From contig CAWELN010000016.1 of assembly GCA_963809795.1 (NCBI GenBank), forward strand, positions 16,312 through 80,311: a DNA stretch of 64,000 nucleotides, written 5' to 3'. Below are positions 1 to 7,837 of this stretch, one piece after another. A model generated the notes under the pieces. The model did not search any database and was not told where the DNA came from. It saw only the letters and a program-made list of their open reading frames with translations. Source of the stretch: DASUAS01 sp963809795. Lineage in GTDB: Bacteria > Actinomycetota > Acidimicrobiia > IMCC26256 > DASPTH01. The position numbers were made by a program, and so were the translations under genes. Each line of letters starts with the position of its first letter. Within the stretch, counting starts at the first letter, position 1.

Positions 1-1908
1 GGGAACACCGGCGACCGGCTGGGGCGCAAGAAGTGCTTCATCTTCGGCCTGGTGGTGTTCGGCGGCGGCTCGCTGGCCTGCGCGCTCGTCCATTCGCCGT
101 CGGCGTTGATCGCGACGCGCGCCATCCAGGGGTTCGGCGCCGCGTTCATCATGCCCGCGACCCTCTCGATCCTGGCGAACGTGTTCACCGACGCAGGTGA
201 ACGGGCACGCGCGATCGCGATCTGGGCCGGTGTCTCGGGGCTCGGCGTCGCGATCGGGCCGTTGGCCGGCGGGTTCCTGCTCGAGCACTTCTGGTGGGGC
301 TCGATCTTCCTCGTGAACGTCCCGATCGTCATCGTCGCGATCGTGGCCGTGATCATCCTCGTGCCCGACTCGCGCGACGAGCACGCGCCACGACTGGACG
401 TCGCCGGCACGCTGCTCTCCACCGTCGGGCTCGTCGGGCTGCTCTACGGGATCATCGAGGGTCCGTCGGCGGGTTGGACCGACCCCAAGGTGGTCGGCGG
501 CTTCGTGCTCGCGGTCGTGCTGCTCACCGGGTTCGTGTTCTGGGAGCGTCACACCGACCACCCGATCCTCGACATCGGGTTCTTCGCCAACCCGCGCTTC
601 ACTGCGGCCTCGGTGGCGGTCACGCTCGTGTTCTTCGCGATGTTCGGAACGCTGTTCTTCGTGAGCCAGTACCTGCAATTCGTGCTGGGCTACAGCGCGC
701 TGCGATCGGGCGCGGCTCTCCTGCCGGTCGCGGTGGTGCTGATGATCGCGGCGCCCCTGAGCGCCAGGCTCGTCGCCCGCATCGGTACGAAGCTCGTGGT
801 CACGATCGGACTGCTCCTGGTCGCCGCGGCGCTGTTGCTGTTCTCGACGATCTCCGTCGACAGTGGCTACCCGCTGATCGGCGCGGTGCTGGTGATCATC
901 GGCGTGGGCATGGGCCTGGCCATCGCTCCCGCCACGGACTCCATCATGGGGTCGCTGCCGCGGGAGAAGGCGGGCGTCGGCTCGGCGATGAACGACACGA
1001 CGCGGGAGATCGGTGGTGCACTCGGCGTGGCCATCATGGGCAGCCTGACCGCCGCCGCGTACACCAGCAACATCGTCGCGAGCCAAGGCTTCTCGGCGCT
1101 GCAGAAGGCCTCGCCGGCGGCGGCGGAGGCGGTCAAGGAGTCGGTGGGCAACGCCGCGATCGCAGCGGAGAAATTCCCGGCGTCGGTCGCGCACGCCATC
1201 ACCCTCGCCGCCGACACTGCGTTCGTCGACGCACTCGGCCAGACGGTCGTGATCGCGGCGATCGTCGCCTTCCTCGGTGCCGCGGTCGCCTTCTTCTTCC
1301 TGCCCGCCCACGCGCGGGGCGACGACGCACTGGACCACCTTGCCAGCGGCGCCGCTCTCCGCCTCCTCGACGACCCCGAGGAGCGCCGCACCTTGGCGGC
1401 GGTGGCGCTCGGATGCCTCGCCGACGCGGGGATGTCGAGCCTGACCTACAACGCCGTCGCCAGCCGGTCGGGGATCAGCACCGCGACGTTGGAGCACTAC
1501 TGGACGTCCCGGGTCGACGCGGTGACCGACGCGATGCGCGAGGTCTTTGCCGAACACCCAGTGCCCGACACCGGTGATCTGCGCCGCGACCTGGCCGCGT
1601 ACCTGCACGACGTGGGTGAGGTGATCTCGACGCCGCGCGCCCGTCGAGTGCTCGGCGTGCTCGTCGCCGAGGCGGGGACGGACCCGGACCTCGCGCACGC
1701 GCTGCGCGAGCGCGTCCTCGGCCCCCGGCGCCGCGAGCTCGCCGAGCGGCTGGAGCGCGACGACGGAAGCTTCGGATCGACCGATGCGGCGCTGGACCGG
1801 CTCTTCGGGCCGCTCTTCTACCGGGCCGTGATCATGGGCGCGCCGATCGACGACCGGTTCATCGACTCGGTGCTGTCGTCGGTGCTCGGTCCGGCGCCGG
1901 TCGCGTAG
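1..1908 (+). CDS. MFS drug-efflux transporter (DHA2/EmrB-like) fused to a C-terminal TetR-like domain; 5' end missing
   Basis: The reading frame is open from the first base, so the gene starts outside the window. The first visible residues, GNTGDRLGRKK, are the MFS motif A loop between helices 2 and 3, followed by about twelve hydrophobic segments up to nt 1310. This matches proton-driven multidrug exporters of the 14-TM DHA2 family. From about nt 1360 the protein becomes soluble: a helical segment containing SLTYNAVASRSGISTATLEHYW resembles a TetR helix-turn-helix, and the following 110 residues resemble a TetR ligand-binding domain. In most genomes pump and TetR repressor are separate neighbours; here they are one frame with no stop between. 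I infer a cytoplasmic regulatory or substrate-sensing domain on the pump. The fusion is seen directly; its function is inferred. Confidence 0.85.
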   Translation, partial: GNTGDRLGRKKCFIFGLVVFGGGSLACALVHSPSALIATRAIQGFGAAFIMPATLSILANVFTDAGERARAIAIWAGVSGLGVAIGPLAGGFLLEHFWWGSIFLVNVPIVIVAIVAVIILVPDSRDEHAPRLDVAGTLLSTVGLVGLLYGIIEGPSAGWTDPKVVGGFVLAVVLLTGFVFWERHTDHPILDIGFFANPRFTAASVAVTLVFFAMFGTLFFVSQYLQFVLGYSALRSGAALLPVAVVLMIAAPLSARLVARIGTKLVVTIGLLLVAAALLLFSTISVDSGYPLIGAVLVIIGVGMGLAIAPATDSIMGSLPREKAGVGSAMNDTTREIGGALGVAIMGSLTAAAYTSNIVASQGFSALQKASPAAAEAVKESVGNAAIAAEKFPASVAHAITLAADTAFVDALGQTVVIAAIVAFLGAAVAFFFLPAHARGDDALDHLASGAALRLLDDPEERRTLAAVALGCLADAGMSSLTYNAVASRSGISTATLEHYWTSRVDAVTDAMREVFAEHPVPDTGDLRRDLAAYLHDVGEVISTPRARRVLGVLVAEAGTDPDLAHALRERVLGPRRRELAERLERDDGSFGSTDAALDRLFGPLFYRAVIMGAPIDDRFIDSVLSSVLGPAPVA

Positions 1909-1923
1909 GCGCTCACCGACGGG

Positions 1924-2810
1924 TCACGGCAGCGGGCGGAGCCATCCGCGGGTGCCCAGCTCGGGATGCAGCACGTCCTCGCTCCAGAGGATCTGTCCGG
2001 TTGTGACGCTCGGGTCGGCGAGCGCGAGCCGCACCGTCGCCTCCGCGAAGTCGTCGGCGCTCGCCCAGTCATCGTCGCCCTGGTAGGCGACGAGGTTCCC
2101 GGGCGTCAGCACCGGCTCCGACGGCAGCAGTGCGTTCACCGCGATGTTGTGCGGCGCCATCTCGAACGCCACCGCCTCGGTGAGGTGGTGCATGGCGGCC
2201 TTGTTGCCGCCGTACGCGAAGCCGGTGGGTGTGCCCGCGCGCTCGTAGGGGCCCTCGCCCGGGACGAACGCGGCGAGCGAGCTGATGTTGACGATGCCGC
2301 CCCGGCCGAGCTCGAGCATGTCCGGCAGCACCAACTGCATGAGGCGGTAGCTCGCGAACAGGCCGATCTGGAAGTGGAGGCGGTATCCCTTCAGCGGGAA
2401 GTCGAGGAACGAGCCCGCGCGCGTCGACGTCGTGCGCGTCGGCGCGGGTGCCGGCGACGCGGGCGCCGGAGCGTCGGCGGACGGCGGGCGCCCGGGCACG
2501 GTGAGGGCGGCGTTGTTGACCAGGAGGTCGATGGGCCCGAGCGCGCCGCGCGCTTCGGCGACCAGCCGCTCGACGTCGTCGTCGCGCGCGAGGTCGGCGC
2601 GGATCGCCACCGCCCGGCCGCCTTCGGCCTCGATGGCGGCCACGGTGTCGTGGATGGTGCCGGGCAGGCGGGCGTCGAACACGGCCTCGGTGCGGGCGGC
2701 CACCGCGACCGCGGCTCCCTCCCCGCGAAGGTGCGCGCGATCGCCTCACCGATGCCGCGACTCGCGCCGGTGACGATCGCGACCCGGCCCTCGAGGCGGC
2801 GGTCGGTCAC
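1924..2810 (-). pseudogene. Short-chain dehydrogenase/reductase, interrupted by a one-base frameshift near 2735
   Basis: Two frames must be joined to give a normal SDR. The N-terminal piece starts at GTG 2810 and contains the NAD(P)-binding glycine motif TGASRGIGEA. After about 25 codons the frame is lost at a GCGGGGAG run near 2735. The remainder, in the neighbouring frame, carries NNAA, the catalytic serine in NISSLAAF and the active site YGGNKAA, which has Tyr and Lys spaced as in SDRs. One missing base in the G-run explains the break. The GTG overlaps the stop of the upstream thioesterase (GTGA), so the two genes are translationally coupled. A proline- and alanine-rich insert sits near residue 110. 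This could be a true pseudogene or a sequencing indel; the intact downstream active site favours the latter. Confidence 0.7.
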
Positions 2811-3688
2811 ATCACCGTCCGGTACCGGCTGCCGTCGGCCATCGACGGGTCGGCGAAGAAGCGGATCATGTTGGTCTGCACGTAGGAGGCGACGTAGCGC
2901 GCGTCCTCGGTGAACACGTCGGCCGTCCCGAACGAGCGGCCACGGCCGGCGTACGGGCACTCGTGCGCGAGCAGCAGCCACTCGTCGGCGCGGAACGGCT
3001 CGTGGAACACGATGGTGTGCGCGACCACCCCGGTCGAGAGCCCGCGGTGGGCGTCGTCCTGGTTGATGCCGGCATGGGGTCGCAGGGCGGTGCCGATCAG
3101 GAACCCGTCGGTGGCCCACGCGAGCGCGGCCCGGTGCACCGCGGGGGTGTCGGGCAGCGACGGCGCCCTCGTCCAGAGGAACGTCTCGGCCGGACCGACG
3201 GGCGCGTCGACGTTCCAGAGGTCGACGTCGTCGACGATGCGGACGTCGGCGCCCGGGTACACGAGACCGCCCGGCCCGCTGGGCGCGGCGTCGTCGGGCC
3301 CGGGGACCCTCGGCATCGTCACGTCGTGGCGCACGACGTCGGGTTCGTCGGCGTCGAGCAGCACGATGAAGCGCGCGCACAATCGGTCGCCCTGCCAGGC
3401 GGTCACGGTGTCGCTGGCGAACGAGCGCCCGTCGTGCATCGGGTCGATCAGCAACTCCGTGCTCGCGTCGATGCGACCGGGGCGCGCGAACACGGCCTGG
3501 ATGGAGCGGACGTCCTTGCCCGGATGGCGCAGCGAGGTGACCACGATGGCCTGGGCCAGGAGCTGGCCACCGAAGACGACGTCGCGCTGACCGGCGTCGC
3601 CGGTGTTCGCGACCGCGTAGCGGTGCTCGTCGACGCGCTCCGGCCACAGTGCCGCGGGGATGTCGGGGAGCTCGGAGTGATCGGGCAC
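2807..3688 (-). CDS. Acyl-CoA thioesterase of the TesB (double hot-dog) type
   Basis: The 293-residue protein has two hot-dog halves. The N-terminal half carries the TesB-type VVFGGQLLAQA segment, and the C-terminal half carries FHEPFRADEWLLLAHE, both typical of acyl-CoA thioesterase II proteins that hydrolyse fatty acyl-CoA to free acid and CoA. I chose GTG 3688 as start: a TATGCT box lies 6 bases upstream (3695-3700), a leaderless arrangement. The open frame continues upstream only by running through a repeat element, which is not conserved coding sequence. The stop overlaps the start of the SDR, forming a two-gene operon. It is divergent from the amidohydrolase at 3870. The substrate cannot be told from sequence. 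Confidence 0.85.
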   Translation of the reverse strand: MPDHSELPDIPAALWPERVDEHRYAVANTGDAGQRDVVFGGQLLAQAIVVTSLRHPGKDVRSIQAVFARPGRIDASTELLIDPMHDGRSFASDTVTAWQGDRLCARFIVLLDADEPDVVRHDVTMPRVPGPDDAAPSGPGGLVYPGADVRIVDDVDLWNVDAPVGPAETFLWTRAPSLPDTPAVHRAALAWATDGFLIGTALRPHAGINQDDAHRGLSTGVVAHTIVFHEPFRADEWLLLAHECPYAGRGRSFGTADVFTEDARYVASYVQTNMIRFFADPSMADGSRYRTVM

Positions 3689-3702
3689 GAGCGCAGCATA
3701 CG

Positions 3703-3793
3703 AAGATGCAGCGGAGTCGTGCCCGGAGGGCGGGACGACGCAGCGGAATCGACCATGAGAGTGGAGATGCAGCGGAGTCGTGCCCGGAGGGGG
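3703..3793 (+). repeat. Dispersed 61-63-bp intergenic repeat, locus 1 (about 1.5 units)
   Basis: The unit begins GATGCAGCGGAGTCGTGCCC at 3705 and restarts at 3766, a 61-base period, with the second copy cut short near 3793. The same unit, diverged, occurs at 12983, 15821 and 48134. The shared core is CGGGACGACG followed by AGCGGA and TCGACC. Here it lies between the divergent thioesterase and amidohydrolase genes, close to both promoters. Confidence 0.85.
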
Positions 3794-3830
3794 ATCGCCG
3801 GGCCCGGTGTGCGGCTCCGGGGATCGCGCG

Positions 3831-3836
3831 TAGGGT
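3831..3836 (+). promoter_or_regulatory. Candidate -10 box (TAGGGT) for the amidohydrolase at 3870
   Basis: TAGGGT fits the actinobacterial -10 consensus TANNNT and lies 33 bases before the ATG. A purine-rich ribosome-binding site, GGGGGAAG, sits between box and start, so this gene would have a short leader, unlike many genes in the window. Confidence 0.45.
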
Positions 3837-3869
3837 GGATGCAACGACGCCATCTGGGGGAAGCCCACC

Positions 3870-5156
3870 ATGGACATGAACGACCTCATCCTCGTCAGTG
3901 TCGACGATCACGTGGTCGAGCCGCCCGACATGTGGGAGCGCCACGTGTCGAAGGCCGACCTCGAGCGCGCGCCACGGGTGATCCACAAGGACGAGCTCGA
4001 AGCCGACGTGTGGACCTTCGAGGGCATCGAGATCCCCAACGTCGGGCTCAACGCCGTCGCCGGCCGACCGCCCGAGGAGTACGGCTTCGAGCCGACCGCG
4101 TTCGACGAGATCCGCCGGGGCGCCTACGACATCCACGAGCGCATCCGCGACATGAACGTCAACGGCCTGCTCGGGTCGATGTGCTTCCCGTCGATGACCG
4201 GCTTCTGCGGCCAGCTCTTCAGCCGCACGCCGGACCGCGAGCTCGGCTTCCGCCTGCTGCAGGGGTACAACAACTGGCACATCGACGAGTGGTGCGGCAC
4301 CTATCCGGGCCGGTTCATGCCGCTGGCCATCGCGCCGATCTGGGACCCCGAGCTCATGGCCGCCGAGGTGCGCCGGGTCTCGGAGAAGGGCTGCCACGCG
4401 GTCACGTTCTCGGAGAACCCCACCAAGCTCGGCTACCCGAGCTTCCACACCGACCACTGGGACCCGTTCTGGCGCGCCTGCGAGGAGACCGGCACCGTCG
4501 TCTGCCTCCACATCGGTTCGTCGTCGTCGATCGCGGTGACCTCCGACGACGCGCCGGTCGACGTGATGATCACGGTCACGCCGGTCAACATCCTGATGTG
4601 CGCGGCCGACCTGATCTGGTCGCAGATCTTCCGCAAGTTCCCGAACCTGCGGATCGCGCTCTCCGAGGGCGGCATCGGGTGGATCCCGTACTTCCTCGAC
4701 CGCATCGACTTCACCTACCAGCACCACAAGGCGTGGACGCACCAGGACTTCGGCGACAAGCTGCCGAGCCAGGTGTTCCACGAGCACATCGTCACCTGCT
4801 TCATCGACGACCCTGCAGGGCTGAAGCTGCTCGACGACGTCGGCATCGACATGGTCACGTGGGAGTGCGACTACCCGCACTCCGACTCCGCGTGGCCGAA
4901 CGCGCCCGAGGTCTTCATGAAGACCTCGGGTCACCTCGCCGACGACGTCATCAACAAGGTGACGCACGAGAACGCGATGCGCATCTTCCGGTTCGACCCG
5001 TTCGCGCACCGCGCCAAGGAGCAGAGCACGGTCGGCGCCCTGCGCGCCGAGGCGGGCGACGTCGACGTGGTCACGCGCAGCCCGCGGCAGAAGCGCTCCG
5101 ACACCAACATCAGCGCGTTCGTCGACACCGCGTCGAGGGTGCTGCAGAACGACTGA
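3870..5156 (+). CDS. Amidohydrolase family 2 protein (PF04909, ACMSD-like)
   Basis: A 428-residue metal-dependent hydrolase-like TIM barrel. Near the N-terminus SVDDHVVEPPDMW replaces the classic HxH metal motif with DxH, as in many actinobacterial family-2 amidohydrolases. Downstream are the barrel histidine in VCLHIGSSSS, SEGGIGWIPYFLDR, and the metal or acid residue segment WECDYPHSDSAWP near residue 335. Family members decarboxylate or hydrolyse ring-cleavage products and related carboxylic acids; the substrate here is unknown. ATG 3870 is preceded by GGGGGAAG. A hairpin element follows the stop, and an acyl-CoA synthetase gene lies downstream on the same strand. Two further family members are at 25236 and 60254. 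Confidence 0.85.
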   Translation: MDMNDLILVSVDDHVVEPPDMWERHVSKADLERAPRVIHKDELEADVWTFEGIEIPNVGLNAVAGRPPEEYGFEPTAFDEIRRGAYDIHERIRDMNVNGLLGSMCFPSMTGFCGQLFSRTPDRELGFRLLQGYNNWHIDEWCGTYPGRFMPLAIAPIWDPELMAAEVRRVSEKGCHAVTFSENPTKLGYPSFHTDHWDPFWRACEETGTVVCLHIGSSSSIAVTSDDAPVDVMITVTPVNILMCAADLIWSQIFRKFPNLRIALSEGGIGWIPYFLDRIDFTYQHHKAWTHQDFGDKLPSQVFHEHIVTCFIDDPAGLKLLDDVGIDMVTWECDYPHSDSAWPNAPEVFMKTSGHLADDVINKVTHENAMRIFRFDPFAHRAKEQSTVGALRAEAGDVDVVTRSPRQKRSDTNISAFVDTASRVLQND

Positions 5157-5169
5157 CGCCCACCACCAC

Positions 5170-5220
5170 GATTCACTGCGCCACGGCGTTCGCCGGGCGA
5201 AACTGGCGGCGCAATGAATC
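5170..5220. repeat. 51-bp nested hairpin element, copy 1 (GATTCA...TGAATC)
   Basis: The outer arms GATTCACTGCGCC and GGCGCAATGAATC pair with one mismatch, and an inner TTCGCC/GGCGAA hairpin is nested between them. It starts 13 bases after the amidohydrolase stop. A second element of exactly 51 bases with the same GATTCA/TGAATC ends lies at 50248-50298. It may act as a terminator, but there is no T-run, so a mobile palindrome is also possible. Confidence 0.75.
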
Positions 5221-5275
5221 GAGCGGCGTAGTCTCGGGGCTCCGACGAGCCGGCGAGACCAGGGGACGAGCAGCG

Positions 5276-6829
5276 GTGGGCCACGGAAGCGATCCGATCG
5301 ACGACGCGACGACGTTCTGGGAGCTGCTCGAGCGGCGCGCCGAACGCACCCCCGACGCGCCGATGCTGATCGACGAGCACGACCGCACCGTGACCTTCGG
5401 CGAGTGCAGGGCCTGGGCCGAGCGGGTGGCCGCCGGCCTCGTCGGCCTGGGCGTCACCGCCGACACGCCCGTGGCCTGGCAGCTCCCCACCCGCATCGAA
5501 TCCATCGTGCTGTCGTTCGCCCTGGCCCGGCTCGGTACCACCCAGCTGCCGATCATCCCGATCTACCGGGAGCGCGAGGTCGGCTCGGTGCTGGTCCAGG
5601 GTGGCGTCCGGTTCTTCGTCGTGCCCGGCACCTGGCGCAACTTCGACTACGAGGCGATGGCGAAGGGCCTGCAGGACAGCACCGGCGAGCCGTTCGAGAT
5701 CCTCGTGGTGACCGACACGCTCCCCGAGGGCGACCCCGCCACGCTGCCGGCGCCGCCCACCGACGGTGACGCCGTCCGCTGGCTGTACTCGACGTCGGGC
5801 ACGACCGCGGCGCCGAAGTGCGTGATGCACTCCGACCAGGGGCTGATCACAGGCGGGATGGGACTCGCGCTCGCCATGCGGCCGCAGCCCGACGACGTGG
5901 GCTCGATCGCCTTCCCGTGCACCCACATCGGTGGTCCCGACTACCTGGTCGTGATGCTCGCCTACGGCATGCCGGCCGTGCTGTTGGAGATGTTCGAGCC
6001 CGCCAAGGCGGTCGAGGTGTTCTCGCGTCACGGGGTGACGATGGCGGGCGGCAGCACCGCGTTCTACCTCGCGTTCCTCAACGAGCAGCGGAAGGACCCG
6101 TCGAAGCCGGTGCTGCCGTCGCTGCGGCTCCTCAACGGCGGCGGTGCGCCGAAACCGCCGGAGGTGTTCCGAGAGGTGCGCGCCGAGATGCACATCCCGG
6201 TCTGTCACGGCTACGGGATGACCGAGTGCCCGATGATCACGCAGGGCTCGATCGACGACGACGACGAGCAGCTCGCCAACACCGACGGCGCGCCGGTGCA
6301 CGGGTGCGTCGTCGAGGTCGTCGGCGACGATCGGCAGCCGGTGCCGGCCGGCGTCACCGGTGAGGTGCGGGTGGGCGGCCCCATGGTGGCCAAGGGCTAC
6401 ACCGATCCCGAGCTCTCGGCCGCCGCGTTCGGCGCCGACGGCTTCTTCTCCACTGGTGACCGCGGGTACCTGCGTGAGGACGGCCATCTCGTGCTCACCG
6501 GACGCACCAAGGAGCTGATCATCCGCAAGGGCGAGAACATCAGCCCCCGCGAGATCGAGGACCTCCTGCAGACGCACCCGAGCGTGGCCGCGGTCGCGGT
6601 GATCGGGTTGCCCGATCGCGAGCGCGGTGAGCGCGTGTGCGCGGTGGTCGAGACGCCCGCCGGCGCGACCCCGTTGACCTTCGTCGAGATGCAGCAGTTC
6701 TGCCGGGACGCGGGCCTGATGGCCCAGAAGATCCCCGAGCAGCTCGAGGTGGTCGACGTGTTGCCGCGCAACGCCACGTTGAAGATCCTGAAGCACGAGC
6801 TCGTCGCCCGGTTCAGAGAGGACGCCTGA
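5276..6829 (+). CDS. AMP-forming acyl-CoA synthetase / fatty-acid-CoA ligase
   Basis: A 517-residue ANL-superfamily enzyme that activates a carboxylic acid with ATP to acyl-AMP and then acyl-CoA. The core motifs are in order: the phosphate-binding loop YSTSGTTAAPK near residue 170, GYGMTE near 311, TGDRGYLREDG near 393, the hinge GRTKELIIRKGENISP near 407-425, and a C-terminal LKILK that supplies the catalytic lysine. Start GTG 5276 has AGGGGA about ten bases upstream. The stop shares one base with the ATG of the next gene (TGATG), so ligase and F420-type oxidoreductase are coupled. The acid substrate is not predictable. Confidence 0.9.
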   Translation: MGHGSDPIDDATTFWELLERRAERTPDAPMLIDEHDRTVTFGECRAWAERVAAGLVGLGVTADTPVAWQLPTRIESIVLSFALARLGTTQLPIIPIYREREVGSVLVQGGVRFFVVPGTWRNFDYEAMAKGLQDSTGEPFEILVVTDTLPEGDPATLPAPPTDGDAVRWLYSTSGTTAAPKCVMHSDQGLITGGMGLALAMRPQPDDVGSIAFPCTHIGGPDYLVVMLAYGMPAVLLEMFEPAKAVEVFSRHGVTMAGGSTAFYLAFLNEQRKDPSKPVLPSLRLLNGGGAPKPPEVFREVRAEMHIPVCHGYGMTECPMITQGSIDDDDEQLANTDGAPVHGCVVEVVGDDRQPVPAGVTGEVRVGGPMVAKGYTDPELSAAAFGADGFFSTGDRGYLREDGHLVLTGRTKELIIRKGENISPREIEDLLQTHPSVAAVAVIGLPDRERGERVCAVVETPAGATPLTFVEMQQFCRDAGLMAQKIPEQLEVVDVLPRNATLKILKHELVARFREDA

Positions 6830-7722
6830 TGAAGTTCACGTTCAACTATCCCGAGCTCAGTGGTCTCGAGCGCGACCTGCTCGACTCCGGCGAGATCAGC
6901 GACGTCGCGGTGGCGGTCGAGCAGGCCGGCTTCGATGCGTTCGCGCTCACCGAGCACCCGATCCCCGGCGCCAACTGGCTTGCCCACGGCGGTCACCAGA
7001 CCCTCGATCCGTTCGTCGGGCTCGCGTTCGCCGCCGCGGTCACCGAGCGGATCCGCCTGCTCACCCACCTGTCGGTGGTGCCGTACCGCAACCCGTTCCT
7101 GCTCGCCAAGAGCGCGGCGACGCTGGACCGTTGTTCGAAGGGCCGCTTCATCCTCGGGATCGGCACCGGCTACCACAAGACCGAGTTCTTCGCCCTCGGC
7201 GTCGACTTCGACGAGCGCAACGCGTTGTTCGACGAGGCACTCGAGGTGCTGCCCCGAGCGTGGTCGGGTGAGCCGTTCGACGCCGAAGGCCTGCACTTCA
7301 CCGCCAAAGGCGTGATCCAACGGCCGCGACCGGCGCAGAACCCGATCCCGATCTGGATCGGGGGGAACTCCAAGCTCAGTCGCCGGCGGGCGGCGCGGAC
7401 GCAGGGTTGGATGCCGATGGGAATCCCGGAGGAGGTCGCGAGGACGACGCGGTCGCCGCACATCGGTTCGGTCGCGCAGCTCGGCGACATGATCGCCGAG
7501 GTCAAGGACTTCGCGGGTGACCGTGCCGGGGAGCTCGACTTCTCGATGAGCTACATGGGGGACGGCATGGACCAACCGACCAAGGACGTCGAGCGCCACC
7601 GCGAGGCGATCGGCGAGCTGGAGGCGGTCGGGGTCACCTGGGTGAACGTCGGCTCCGGCCCGATGGCGCCCGCGGAGCTCGTCGAGTGGGTCCAGGCCTT
7701 CGGCGAGACCTACTGCACCTGA
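6829..7722 (+). CDS. LLM-class (luciferase-like) F420-dependent oxidoreductase, TIGR03619-like
   Basis: A 297-residue TIM barrel of the bacterial luciferase superfamily. Diagnostic segments are AFALTEHPIPG, TERIRLLTHLSVVPYRNPFLLAK and RFILGIGTGYHKTEF. Relatives in actinobacteria use deazaflavin F420 rather than FMN to reduce or oxidise their substrate. The gene begins at ATG 6829 inside the TGATG junction with the acyl-CoA synthetase, so both are translated from one message, which suggests they act on the same unidentified carboxylic-acid pathway. A second, more distant paralogue is at 51277. F420 use is inferred from the family, not from a visible cofactor motif. Confidence 0.85.
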   Translation: MKFTFNYPELSGLERDLLDSGEISDVAVAVEQAGFDAFALTEHPIPGANWLAHGGHQTLDPFVGLAFAAAVTERIRLLTHLSVVPYRNPFLLAKSAATLDRCSKGRFILGIGTGYHKTEFFALGVDFDERNALFDEALEVLPRAWSGEPFDAEGLHFTAKGVIQRPRPAQNPIPIWIGGNSKLSRRRAARTQGWMPMGIPEEVARTTRSPHIGSVAQLGDMIAEVKDFAGDRAGELDFSMSYMGDGMDQPTKDVERHREAIGELEAVGVTWVNVGSGPMAPAELVEWVQAFGETYCT

Positions 7723-7837
7723 AATCGGCCGGCGACGGTCCACGGGCTGACCGTGGCGTCGAGGCGTCGCGGAACCTGAGGATCCGAGAAGTGTGCGGCT
7801 CGGGCGCGCCTCGGCACGATCCCTACGCTGATCGAAG

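Noticed and set aside
3689..3889. N-terminal extension of the thioesterase to 3889
   Set aside because: The extra residues are encoded by the dispersed repeat and overlap the divergent gene's start; GTG 3688 has a well-placed -10 box.
2391..5009. An 872-codon open frame on the minus strand antisense to the amidohydrolase
   Set aside because: Low-complexity Arg/Ala/Val composition typical of antisense frames in GC-rich genes; no domain, and it contradicts three well-supported genes.
2963..6829. A single 1288-codon plus-strand protein
   Set aside because: Only the last 517 codons are an acyl-CoA synthetase; the rest is a shadow of the thioesterase and amidohydrolase genes.
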